From NCBI GenBank assembly GCA_001873675.1, contig MNZP01000105.1:1-8639 (forward strand): 8,639 nt of DNA. Reading direction: 5' to 3'. This DNA comes from Syntrophaceae bacterium CG2_30_49_12 (GTDB lineage: Bacteria > Desulfobacterota > Syntrophia > Syntrophales > CG2-30-49-12). Below the pieces are notes generated by a model. The model worked only from the letters and a program-made list of their open reading frames with translations, was not told where the DNA came from and ran no database searches. Made by a program: the position numbers and the translations under genes. How positions within the stretch are numbered: the stretch's first letter is position 1; the number at the start of each line of letters is the position of its first letter. Shown here in pieces: positions 1 to 5,718 of this stretch.

Positions 1-156
1 ATATTTTAATCCTCGTTTAGAAAGCTCATGACAGAAACAGACTTCATAAACTCTCTCAAGCAAACCCGGTCCAAGTATTTTATGTACGGTGTATGCCGCA
101 TCTACTATTTTTCTTGCAATGCCTTCTTCCTTTTCAGACAAAGTGGAAAAACTCAT
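1..156 (-). CDS. GxxExxY family protein, 5' part (runs off left edge)
   Basis: This reading frame on the minus strand was read by hand from the reverse complement. It starts at ATG 156-154 and stays open for 52 codons to the window edge, so only the N-terminal part is visible. The protein begins MSFSTLSEKEEGIARKIVDA and then carries the signature G-P-G-L-L-E-R-V-Y (residues 29-37), which matches the GxxExxY family. That family consists of small proteins of about 120-130 residues, thought to be related to PD-(D/E)XK nucleases and common in environmental bacteria; their function is unsettled. A purine-rich GAAGGAT stretch lies just upstream of the ATG and could serve as ribosome binding site. 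The gene diverges from gatC. Upstream of it sits a period-8 repeat (162-185) often seen near such genes. The family call is firm; the activity is unknown. Confidence 0.8.
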   Translation of the reverse strand, partial: MSFSTLSEKEEGIARKIVDAAYTVHKILGPGLLERVYEVCFCHELSKRGLKY

Positions 157-161
157 ATCTA

Positions 162-185
162 TCCTTCGTGTCTTAGTGCCTTGGT
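162..185 (-). repeat. Three imperfect octamers upstream of the GxxExxY gene
   Basis: Read on the minus strand, this stretch is three consecutive 8-mers: ACCAAGGC (185-178), ACTAAGAC (177-170) and ACGAAGGA (169-162). The consensus is ACNAAGRM. The last unit also supplies the purine-rich sequence that looks like the ribosome binding site of the GxxExxY gene. The periodicity is seen directly; I recall similar runs near GxxExxY genes in other genomes, but that association is from memory and was not checked here. Confidence 0.6.
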
Positions 186-191
186 GGCTAC

Positions 192-203
192 CTGAACAGT
201 TAC
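192..203 (+). repeat. Dispersed 12-mer CTGARYAGTTAC, copy 1
   Basis: CTGAACAGTTAC is one of four intergenic copies of the motif CTGARYAGTTAC in this window. The others are at 698-709 (minus), 773-784 and 4855-4866. This copy lies in the gap between the divergent GxxExxY gene and gatC, just beyond the octamer repeat. Its role is unknown. Confidence 0.6.
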
Positions 204-322
204 AATATATGTAATGCAAAGTGGTTGTCAATGAGTTTTGCATGAGCTCAAACGGCAATTCCCACTATTCTTTGCTTTTCACTAACTTTTATGATAAAAA
301 TAACTTCATAGTAAAATCTTCA

Positions 323-339
323 GGGAGGATGCGGAATTG
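323..339 (+). promoter_or_regulatory. Ribosome binding site that fixes the TTG start of gatC
   Basis: GGGAGG at 323-328 lies 8 bases before TTG 337. The only nearby ATG (329-331) hits a TGA after two further codons, so it cannot start gatC. The TTG reading gives the expected N-terminus MKIDKEEVEYVAHLARLE. No convincing sigma-70 promoter was found upstream. Confidence 0.75.
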
Positions 340-624
340 AAGATTGATAAGGAAGAGGTGGAGTATGTGGCCCATCTGGCGAGGCTTGAGTTCAACGAAG
401 AGGAAAAGGAAAGATTCACCTCGCAGCTTGATAATATCTTGATGTATATGGATAAGTTGAATCAGGTGGACACTTCCGGTGTCGAACCAATGAGTCATGC
501 CATTGCTCTCGTCAATGCCTTTAGGGATGACAGGGTCGGGGAATCGTTAAGTCATGGCCTTTCCCTGGCCAATGCCCCGGAGGCAAGGGGTGACTGTTTC
601 AGTGTTCCAAAGGTTATAGAATAG
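337..624 (+). CDS. gatC: Asp-tRNA(Asn)/Glu-tRNA(Gln) amidotransferase subunit C
   Basis: GatC is the small scaffolding subunit of the cytoplasmic GatCAB amidotransferase, which converts mischarged Glu-tRNA(Gln) and/or Asp-tRNA(Asn) to the correct Gln or Asn form. It wraps GatA and GatB and stabilises GatA. The 95-residue length is normal for the family. The N-terminal block EEVEYVAHLARLEF (residues about 6-19), a central amphipathic stretch ending in LDNILMYMDKLNQVDTSGVEP, and a C-terminal segment ending VPKVIE are all typical. Translation starts at a TTG, chosen because it has a strong ribosome binding site and gives the family N-terminus. The gene is followed by gatA after 180 bases, an unusually wide gap that holds tandem and inverted repeats; the first heptamer unit overlaps the gatC stop codon. 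Identification is firm. Confidence 0.96.
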   Translation: MKIDKEEVEYVAHLARLEFNEEEKERFTSQLDNILMYMDKLNQVDTSGVEPMSHAIALVNAFRDDRVGESLSHGLSLANAPEARGDCFSVPKVIE

Positions 625-685
625 TCGTAAGTCGTAAGTCGTAAGTTATAAGACGTATGACGTATGACGTATGACATATGACTGG
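623..685 (+). repeat. Heptamer tandem repeat after gatC
   Basis: Nine consecutive 7-base units are visible: AGTCGTA three times (623-643), AGTTATA, AGACGTA, TGACGTA twice, TGACATA, and a decayed TGACTGG ending at 685. The consensus is WGWCRTA. The first unit begins inside the gatC TAG stop codon. Such 7-bp arrays are multiples of neither a codon nor a helical turn, so they look like a slippage-prone or amplified repeat rather than coding sequence. A looser period-7 texture continues into the inverted repeat that follows. Confidence 0.85.
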
Positions 686-697
686 TGTTATTGTGTA

Positions 698-784
698 GTA
701 ACTACTCAGGTAGATAGACTGAAGGTGGAAGACTGTTAGGACACTTCAGCCTTCGGTCTTCAGCCTAAACACCTGAGCAGTTAC
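698..784. repeat. 87-bp imperfect inverted repeat between gatC and gatA
   Basis: The ends are inverted copies with one mismatch in 14: GTAACTACTCAGGT at 698-711 and ACCTGAGCAGTTAC at 771-784. Inside, the arms AGACTGAAGGTGGAAGACTG and (reverse complement) AGGCTGAAGACCGAAGGCTG pair partially, so the transcript could fold into a long hairpin just ahead of gatA. Both tips contain the dispersed 12-mer CTGARYAGTTAC. The element has no coding capacity and resembles a small palindromic (MITE or REP type) insert. It ends 20 bases before the preferred gatA start, so it may influence gatA translation or the GatC:GatA ratio; that effect is inferred. Confidence 0.7.
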
Positions 785-804
785 ATTGTGTATCGGTGGA
801 CAGG

Positions 805-2268
805 ATGGAATTAAACCAGTTAACGATTCATGAACTGCAAGAGAAGATCAGGACAGGCGAGACTACTTCTGTCGAGATCCTCCAGTCCGTATTCAACCGG
901 ATTGATGCCGTAGAAGGTGTTGTCCATGCCTATATTGCCCTGATGAGGGATTCTGCCCTTGAGGAGGCAAAAAGGGCTGATCTGAATATCAGAGGAGGAA
1001 AGATCAGGGCCTTAACCGGTGTTCCTCTTGCCCTGAAAGACATCTTTTGCACCAGGGGGTTCCGGACGACATGCGGTTCCCGTATTCTCTCAAACTATGT
1101 GCCGCCGTACGATGCCACGGTGGTGGAAAAATTAAGGGAGTCCGGGGCTGTCTTCGTAGGCAAGACGAATATGGACGAGTTTGCCATGGGTTCTTCCACG
1201 GAGACCTCATTTTTCGGGATTACGAGAAACCCCTGGGATCCGGAAAGGATACCAGGGGGCTCCAGTGGTGGTTCCGCCGCTGCCGTAGCGGCAGATGAGT
1301 GTATCGCCTCCCTCGGTTCCGATACCGGTGGCTCCATCAGGCAGCCTGCCGCCCTTTGTGGTGTCGTGGGGATGAAGCCCACCTACGGGAGAGTATCCCG
1401 TTTCGGCTTGGTTGCCTTTGCCTCCTCGCTGGATCAGATCGGTCCCTTTACCAGGGATGTGGAGGACTGTGCCATCATGATGAACGTCATCGCCGGCTAT
1501 GACCCGAAGGAATCCACATCGGTGCCGATAGAAGTCCCGGATTACAGAGAGTATCTCTCAGGGGGGATCGAGGGCTGGACGGTGGGGATTCCGAAGGAGT
1601 ACTTCATCGAGGGGATTGACCCGGAGGTGCTGGCGGCGGTGCAGAACACCATCAAGGTAATCGAGGGGAGCGGCGGCAGGTGTATCGAGATATCACTTCC
1701 CCATACGGAGTACTGCCTGGCCGTATATTACATTGTGGCCCCCGCGGAGGCGAGTTCCAATCTGGCACGCTATGACGGTGTGAAATACGGTTTCCGGTCC
1801 GGCGCCGGTAATGTTCAGGATCTCCTTACGATGTACAAAAAAACCCGTTCGGAAGGTTTCGGGGCGGAGGTAAAGAGACGGATTATGCTCGGCACCTACG
1901 TCCTTTCCTCCGGTTACTACGATGCCTATTACAAGAAGGCGTCCAAGGTACGGGCGCTGATTAAACGTGATTTTGATGAGGCATTTAAACTCTGTGATGT
2001 GATCCTCACCCCTACCTCCCCAACCCCGGCCTTTAAGATCGGGGAGAAGACCGACGACCCCCTGCAGATGTACCTCTCCGACATTTTCACCATCTCCGCC
2101 AATCTGGCGGGCATACCAGGGATCTCTGTACCCTGCGGCTTTACCCGGAGCGGTCTTCCCATAGGAGTTCAATTTCTCTCCGGGCCATTTGAGGAGGGGA
2201 AATTGTTCCAGATCGCCGCGGCCTGCGAGAGGAATGCAAAAATCGAAAGAAGGAGACCGAATCTTTAA
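805..2268 (+). CDS. gatA: Asp-tRNA(Asn)/Glu-tRNA(Gln) amidotransferase subunit A
   Basis: GatA is the amidase subunit of GatCAB: it releases ammonia from glutamine and passes it through an internal channel to GatB. The protein belongs to the amidase-signature family. Numbered from ATG 805, the Lys-cisSer-Ser triad is visible: Lys78 in GVPLALKDIF, Ser153 in GGSSGGSAAA and Ser177 in GSDTGGSIRQPA, with the family spacing of 75 and 24 residues. The C-terminal part holds AGIPGISVPCGF and LPIGVQF, also typical. The length of 487 residues is normal. A GTG at 796 would add three residues (MDR), but ATG 805 gives the usual MELNQLTIHEL start and has GGTGG a few bases upstream; the ribosome binding site is weak either way. 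The TAA stop is followed directly by the gatB ATG, which suggests translational coupling. Identification is firm; the exact start is less so. Confidence 0.97.
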   Translation: MELNQLTIHELQEKIRTGETTSVEILQSVFNRIDAVEGVVHAYIALMRDSALEEAKRADLNIRGGKIRALTGVPLALKDIFCTRGFRTTCGSRILSNYVPPYDATVVEKLRESGAVFVGKTNMDEFAMGSSTETSFFGITRNPWDPERIPGGSSGGSAAAVAADECIASLGSDTGGSIRQPAALCGVVGMKPTYGRVSRFGLVAFASSLDQIGPFTRDVEDCAIMMNVIAGYDPKESTSVPIEVPDYREYLSGGIEGWTVGIPKEYFIEGIDPEVLAAVQNTIKVIEGSGGRCIEISLPHTEYCLAVYYIVAPAEASSNLARYDGVKYGFRSGAGNVQDLLTMYKKTRSEGFGAEVKRRIMLGTYVLSSGYYDAYYKKASKVRALIKRDFDEAFKLCDVILTPTSPTPAFKIGEKTDDPLQMYLSDIFTISANLAGIPGISVPCGFTRSGLPIGVQFLSGPFEEGKLFQIAAACERNAKIERRRPNL

Positions 2269-3702
2269 ATGGAATACGAAACTGTCATCGGGCTGGAGAT
2301 CCATGCCCAGCTCTTGACCCAGTCGAAGGTCTTTTGTGGCTGTTCCACAAAGTTTGGGGCAACGCCAAACAGCAATACCTGTCCCATTTGTCTCGGGATG
2401 CCGGGGGTCTTGCCTGTCCTGAACAAAAAGGTCGTGGAATACGCGATGAAGATGTCCCTCGCCACCCATTGCCGGATCAACAGGGAGTGCAGTTTTGCCC
2501 GGAAGAACTATTTTTACCCCGACCTCCCCAAGGGTTACCAGATATCACAGTATGCCAATCCCCTTGCAGAACATGGGTATGTGGAAATTGAGATAGACGG
2601 TGGGAAAAAGACGATAGGCATCACCCGGATCCACATGGAGGAGGATGCGGGGAAGTTGCTGCATGACGACCATAATTCATCAAGCTATGTGGATATGAAC
2701 CGGACCGGGGTGCCCCTGATAGAAATCGTCAGTGAGCCGGACATAAGGGGCGCCGAGGAGGCGGCAGCCTATCTGAAAGGACTCCATGAAATCCTGGTCT
2801 ATCTTGAAATCTGCGACGGTAATATGGAGGAGGGGAGTTTCCGTTGCGATGCCAACATATCCATCAGACCAAAAGGAAATACGGACTTCGGGACAAGGAC
2901 AGAGCTGAAAAACATGAACTCCTTCCGGAATGTCCAGCGTGCCCTGGAGTATGAGATTAAACGGCAGCAGTACATTCTCGAGGGCGGCGGCGAGGTGCTC
3001 CAGGAAACGAGACTCTGGGATGACGGCCAGGGGGTGACCCATTCCATGCGGAGCAAGGAAGAGGCCCACGATTACCGCTACTTTCCCGATCCCGACCTTG
3101 TGCCTGTTGTCATCAGTGATGACTGGATCGAGGAAGTCGGCAAGGGGCTTCCCGAACTCCCCATGGAGAAGAGGGAAAGGTTTGTCCGTGATTATCAGAT
3201 CCCGGCCTACGATGCCGGTGTATTGACTTCGAGCCGGGCCCTCGCCGACTACTATGAAGAGGTGGCCAGGCTTTCGGGGAAGCCAAAAATCGCCGCCAAC
3301 TGGGTCATGGGCGATGTCCTCAAGTTGTTGAATGAAGAAAAGCGCGATATTAAAATGTGTCCCATCCTTCCCGCATCCCTGACGGAGATGATCCATCTGA
3401 TCGAGGCTGGAACGATCAGCGGCAAGATGGCCAAGGAAGTTATCGAGGAGATGTACAGAACCGGCAAGCATCCAAAAGAAATCATCGAGGAAAAGGGGAT
3501 GGTACAGATCACCGATGAGGGGGAATTGACAGAGATCATCACCCGTGTCATAGAGGCCAATCCGATACAGGTGGCACAGTATCGAGGGGGGAAGGAGAAG
3601 GTATTTGGATTTTTTGTCGGTCAAGTGATGAAAGCCACGCAGGGAAAGGCCAATCCCCGGCTCATCAATGACCTTCTGAAGAGGAGGCTTTCCGAAGAAT
3701 GA
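2269..3702 (+). CDS. gatB: Asp-tRNA(Asn)/Glu-tRNA(Gln) amidotransferase subunit B
   Basis: GatB activates the mischarged aminoacyl-tRNA by ATP-dependent phosphorylation and transfers the ammonia supplied by GatA. The N-terminus reads YETVIGLEIHAQLLT, with the Glu10/His12 pair of the kinase site. A zinc-binding Cys set follows at residues 23, 25, 38 and 41 (CGC...CPIC), then HMEEDAGKLLH near residue 123-133 and RTGVPLIEIVSEPD. The C-terminal region from about residue 410 is the YqeY-like tail that holds tRNA, ending in GQVMKATQGKANPRLINDLL. The length of 477 residues is normal. The ATG abuts the gatA stop (TAAATG), and the gene's own TGA overlaps the mtnA ATG by four bases. No ribosome binding site of its own is obvious at the junction, consistent with coupled translation. 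Identification is firm. Confidence 0.97.
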   Translation: MEYETVIGLEIHAQLLTQSKVFCGCSTKFGATPNSNTCPICLGMPGVLPVLNKKVVEYAMKMSLATHCRINRECSFARKNYFYPDLPKGYQISQYANPLAEHGYVEIEIDGGKKTIGITRIHMEEDAGKLLHDDHNSSSYVDMNRTGVPLIEIVSEPDIRGAEEAAAYLKGLHEILVYLEICDGNMEEGSFRCDANISIRPKGNTDFGTRTELKNMNSFRNVQRALEYEIKRQQYILEGGGEVLQETRLWDDGQGVTHSMRSKEEAHDYRYFPDPDLVPVVISDDWIEEVGKGLPELPMEKRERFVRDYQIPAYDAGVLTSSRALADYYEEVARLSGKPKIAANWVMGDVLKLLNEEKRDIKMCPILPASLTEMIHLIEAGTISGKMAKEVIEEMYRTGKHPKEIIEEKGMVQITDEGELTEIITRVIEANPIQVAQYRGGKEKVFGFFVGQVMKATQGKANPRLINDLLKRRLSEE

Positions 3703-4760
3703 TCAGGACAGTTTTCTGGAAAGATGATACGGTGGTCATGATTGACCAGAAGGCCCTCCCCTACGAGGAGCGGCACCTTGTCTGCAGGCGCTATGAAGAG
3801 GTAATTGCGGCGATTAAAGACCTCTCGATCCGTGGAGCTCCGGCCATCGGGGTGGCTACGGCGATGGGCATCGCCCTCGGCACGCTCCATCTTTCACCGG
3901 TATCCGGGGGCGAGATGAAAGCGGCATTTAACCGCATCTGCCATGAGTTTTCCCAGGCGCGTCCCACGGCGAGAAATCTCTTCTGGGCGGTGGAGAGGAT
4001 GAGGCGATGTTTCGATGAGACTTTTGCCTCCGGTGCACAGACGGTAAAAAAGGTGCTCGTTGCCGAGGCCATTCGTATCTGTGAAGAGGATATCGCCATC
4101 AACAGGCAGATGGGTATCCACGGGAGGTTAGTGATCAAGGACGGTGATCATATCCTTACTCACTGCAATGCCGGCGCCCTGGCGACAGCCGGTTACGGGA
4201 CGGCCCTCGGCGTGATCAGGGCTGCCCGGGAGGAAGGAAAGACGCTGCACGTCTATATGGATGAGACGAGGCCGATACTACAGGGGGCGAGGCTTACCGC
4301 CTGGGAACTGGTAAAGGAGAACATCCCGGCTACTTTGATTACCGATAGTATGGCAGGGTTTCTCATGAAACAGGGAAAGATTGCCCTGGTCATCGTAGGG
4401 GCGGACCGGATCGCCGCCAATGGCGATGTGGCCAATAAGATCGGCACTTACTCCCTTGCCGTCCTGGCGAAGGAAAACCATATTCCCTTCTATGTAGCGG
4501 CGCCGCTGTCCACCATTGATATGGGAATTAAGGATGGGGATGGCATTCCCATCGAGGAGAGAAACGGCGAAGAGGTACTGACGTTTCACGGAGTCAGGAC
4601 AGCCCCGGAGGGGGTAATGGTCTATAATCCGGCCTTTGACGTGACACCAAACCATTACATAACGGCGATCATCACCGAGGCAGGAGTTGCCGTCAGGCCA
4701 TACGAGGAGACGATCGCCCGTCTTATTGATAAGAATTGTCAGGGGTCAGGGGAAAGCTGA
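3699..4760 (+). CDS. mtnA: S-methyl-5-thioribose-1-phosphate isomerase
   Basis: MtnA converts the aldose methylthioribose-1-phosphate to methylthioribulose-1-phosphate in the methionine salvage pathway, which recycles the methylthioadenosine left by polyamine and related syntheses. It belongs to the eIF-2B alpha/beta/delta-like family. Landmarks are SIRGAPAIGVATA (about residues 43-55), ILTHCNAGALATAGYGT with catalytic Cys156, DETRPILQGARLTAWEL, DSMAG, and IVGADRIAANGDVANKIGTY with the catalytic Asp236. The length of 353 residues is normal. The gene overlaps gatB by ATGA and so is probably co-translated with the amidotransferase. The last few residues (CQGSGES) come from a small TCAGGGG duplication at the 3' end and look like a recent extension. 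Related ribose-1,5-bisphosphate isomerases share the fold, but the motif set favours MtnA. Confidence 0.94.
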   Translation: MIRTVFWKDDTVVMIDQKALPYEERHLVCRRYEEVIAAIKDLSIRGAPAIGVATAMGIALGTLHLSPVSGGEMKAAFNRICHEFSQARPTARNLFWAVERMRRCFDETFASGAQTVKKVLVAEAIRICEEDIAINRQMGIHGRLVIKDGDHILTHCNAGALATAGYGTALGVIRAAREEGKTLHVYMDETRPILQGARLTAWELVKENIPATLITDSMAGFLMKQGKIALVIVGADRIAANGDVANKIGTYSLAVLAKENHIPFYVAAPLSTIDMGIKDGDGIPIEERNGEEVLTFHGVRTAPEGVMVYNPAFDVTPNHYITAIITEAGVAVRPYEETIARLIDKNCQGSGES

Positions 4761-4780
4761 CGTTTACAGATAGTATTTTA

Positions 4781-4850
4781 GACAGCCGAGACGGCTGTCC
4801 TACCTTGTAGGTGGTTATACAAATCAAGTAGGACAGGCGTCTCGCCTGTC
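4781..4850. repeat. BIME-like pair of inverted hairpins after mtnA
   Basis: Two 19-base hairpins face each other. The first is GACAGCCG-AGA-CGGCTGTC (4781-4799) and the second is GACAGGCG-TCT-CGCCTGTC (4832-4850); each has an 8-bp perfect stem and a 3-base loop. Extended by CCTACCTT and AAGTAGG, they form a larger inverted repeat with a 19-base spacer. In the same orientation the two stems differ at two positions that are paired with each other (C-G against G-C), so pairing is kept. This is the layout of bacterial interspersed mosaic elements made of two REP sequences. It may also act as the 3' end stabiliser or terminator of the gat-mtnA transcript, but no T-run follows. Confidence 0.8.
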
Positions 4851-4854
4851 ATGG

Positions 4855-4866
4855 CTGAATAGTTAC
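4855..4866 (+). repeat. Dispersed 12-mer CTGARYAGTTAC, copy 4
   Basis: CTGAATAGTTAC lies five bases after the second BIME hairpin. It repeats the motif found at 192-203, 773-784 and, inverted, 698-709. All four copies lie outside genes and at the edge of some other repeat. Confidence 0.6.
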
Positions 4867-5079
4867 GTTATATTTTCGGTATTGTTAAATAAGAATAGGT
4901 TTAAACAATTTTTATTGTATCATTTCAGCATCTTGCGATATATAAAACTATCCAAAATTAACAATGCCTTCCGTTGAAAGCAATCATGTCTTCATAATCG
5001 CTGTGGCACACCAGCACAGAAGGCCAGATTACTGGATTGAAAGAAATGAATCCTAACCAAGTCGGACGTGGCAGAACAG
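4867..5079. other. Mostly empty AT-rich spacer holding the toxin relic
   Basis: Together with the relics on each side, this belongs to a 667-base stretch (4761-5427) without an intact gene. In order, the stretch holds the BIME pair, a 12-mer repeat, AT-rich sequence with no feature I can name (4867-4945), the ParE-like relic, RAYT relic 1 with its inserted MITE, and the higBA promoter. Confidence 0.6.
4946..5056 (+). pseudogene. C-terminal relic of a ParE/RelE family toxin
   Basis: A short open stretch, with its only ATG at 4964 and a TAA at 5054-5056, encodes residues ending SNHVFIIAVAHQHRRPDYW followed by IERNES. The pattern of a hydrophobic strand followed by A-H-x-x-R-R-P-x-Y-W is the standard C-terminal end of many ParE/RelE family toxins. 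The residues before the ATG (YPKLT) could be a decayed version of the preceding FPY-type strand. Nothing upstream resembles the rest of such a toxin or an antitoxin: the frame closes at TAA 4943-4945 and the DNA there is AT-rich. I read it as the remains of a deleted TA pair. It ends 24 bases before the first RAYT relic. The call rests on motif recognition over about 30 residues. Confidence 0.55.
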
Positions 5080-5370
5080 GGGGAAATGGGGTCAGGTCTT
5101 GCATTGACATATTATGGTGATATATAGGTTCTTCATGGCTTGACCTCTTCGGATAGAATACCCGGATTCCCTGGTCGAGACCTTTGCATAACTACCTATT
5201 TTGTCATTTCGACCGAAGGGAGAAATCTTAAGCAATAGAAATATTAAGATTTCTCGTCGCTTATGCTCCTCGGAATGACATTATGCCAAGGTCTCTAACC
5301 ATGAAAAGAGATAGCGGAGCATCTCCGGGTCAATTATCCGACGGTGCGCAGGGCAGTCAAGAGAGTTGGG
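5080..5370 (+). pseudogene. RAYT (REP-associated tyrosine transposase) relic, copy 1, interrupted
   Basis: The copy opens with the GGGGAAATGGGGTCAGGTCT sequence that I associate with RAYT/REP ends. ATG 5135 then reads M-A-stop-P-L-R-I-E-Y-P-D-S, a decayed form of the RAYT start MARPLRIEYPG; the stop is a TGA where CGA (Arg) is expected. A 119-bp MITE-like element follows at 5177-5295. After it, codons 5311-5370 read IAEHLRVNYPTVRRAVKRVG, the C-terminal helix-turn-helix-like tail of these transposases. The whole catalytic centre (the HUH motif and tyrosine) is missing, so the gene cannot be active. Copy 2 (7234-7398) shares the first 93 bases except one. The higBA promoter begins about 23 bases beyond the 3' end. 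Confidence 0.75.
5177..5295. mobile_element. 119-bp MITE-like element inside RAYT relic 1
   Basis: The terminal inverted repeats match at 14 of 15 bases: GAGACCTTTGCATAA (5177-5191) and TTATGCCAAGGTCTC (5281-5295). An inner pair of arms begins TGTCATTTCGACCGAAGGGA (5202-5230) and ends CTCCTCGGAATGACA (5245-5280), with a 14-base loop, so the element can fold almost end to end. It has no coding capacity. Copy 2 of the relic has nothing at the matching place (about 7326), so it gives the empty site and shows that this is an insertion. No target duplication longer than about two bases is clear. The TGTCATTYCGA arm type is widespread among short palindromic elements in several phyla (from memory). 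Confidence 0.8.
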
Positions 5371-5392
5371 GCGGGGCAAGTGCGAATAACGG

Positions 5393-5421
5393 TTGACATT
5401 GCTAACGTAGTTCGTTAGTAT
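5393..5421 (+). promoter_or_regulatory. higBA promoter with palindromic operator
   Basis: TTGACA (5393-5398) and TAGTAT (5416-5421) are 17 bases apart. The spacer holds the perfect inverted repeat CTAACG-TAGTT-CGTTAG (5402-5407 and 5413-5418), which reaches into the -10 box. This is the position expected for autorepression by HigA alone or with HigB. The predicted transcription start falls at about 5427-5429, on the higB ATG at 5428, so the message would have almost no leader. Confidence 0.7.
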
Positions 5422-5427
5422 ATACCC

Positions 5428-5706
5428 ATGATCTCGACGTTCAAGTGCTCAGGCACTGAAGCCCTGTTCAACGGCAAGCGGGTTGCCCGTTTCGTGAATA
5501 TCCAAGTCGTGGCTTTGCGCAAGCTGGCGATGCTCAACCGTGCGGAAAAGCTGGAAGACCTGCGTATTCCACCGAATAATAGGTTGGAGCAACTGAAGTG
5601 CGACCGGGTCGGGCAATGGAGCGTCCGCATTAACGATCAGTGGCGCGTATGCTTCCGCTTCGAGGGCAGCCATGCCTACGACGTTGAGATCGTTGATTAC
5701 CATTGA
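5428..5706 (+). CDS. higB: HigB-family toxin
   Basis: HigB is a RelE-superfamily ribosome-dependent mRNA endoribonuclease that stops translation when its antitoxin HigA is lost. The protein has 92 residues, normal for the family. It begins MISTFKCSGTEALFNGKRVA, has the central LRKLAMLNRAEKLEDLRIPP helix-turn segment, and carries the diagnostic strand pair W-S-V-R-I-N-D-Q-W-R-V-C-F-R-F (about residues 68-82) before the closing VEIVDYH. The order, toxin first and then antitoxin, is that of hig modules. No Shine-Dalgarno sequence precedes the ATG, and the promoter places the transcript start at the ATG itself, so a leaderless message is likely. higA starts 12 bases after its stop. It appears complete and intact; activity is inferred. 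Confidence 0.92.
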   Translation: MISTFKCSGTEALFNGKRVARFVNIQVVALRKLAMLNRAEKLEDLRIPPNNRLEQLKCDRVGQWSVRINDQWRVCFRFEGSHAYDVEIVDYH

Positions 5707-5718
5707 AGGAGAGTGACC

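Noticed and set aside
272..300. Possible gatC promoter TTGCTT-N17-TAAAAA
   Set aside because: Both boxes match the consensus poorly and several equally weak alternatives exist in this AT-rich stretch; not reported as a feature.
796..804. GTG 796 as the gatA start
   Set aside because: It adds only MDR before the usual MELNQLTIHEL start and has no ribosome binding site. ATG 805 is preferred, though the difference is three residues.
1693..2469. Long minus-strand frames inside gatA and gatB (also 2680-3624)
   Set aside because: They are antisense shadows of strongly conserved genes, cross the gatA-gatB junction or lie wholly within gatB, and show no recognisable domain.
4958..5104. 48-codon frame on the minus strand beginning MQDLTPFPPV
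   Set aside because: It starts inside the repeated RAYT end, has no ribosome binding site, and lies antisense to the ParE-like relic, whose motif is far more recognisable. Treated as a shadow.
5105..5125. TTGACATATTATGGTGATATA as a promoter in the RAYT relics
   Set aside because: The TATATA lies only 11 bases after TTGACA, too close for a sigma-70 promoter; the sequence is simply part of the repeated element's 5' end.
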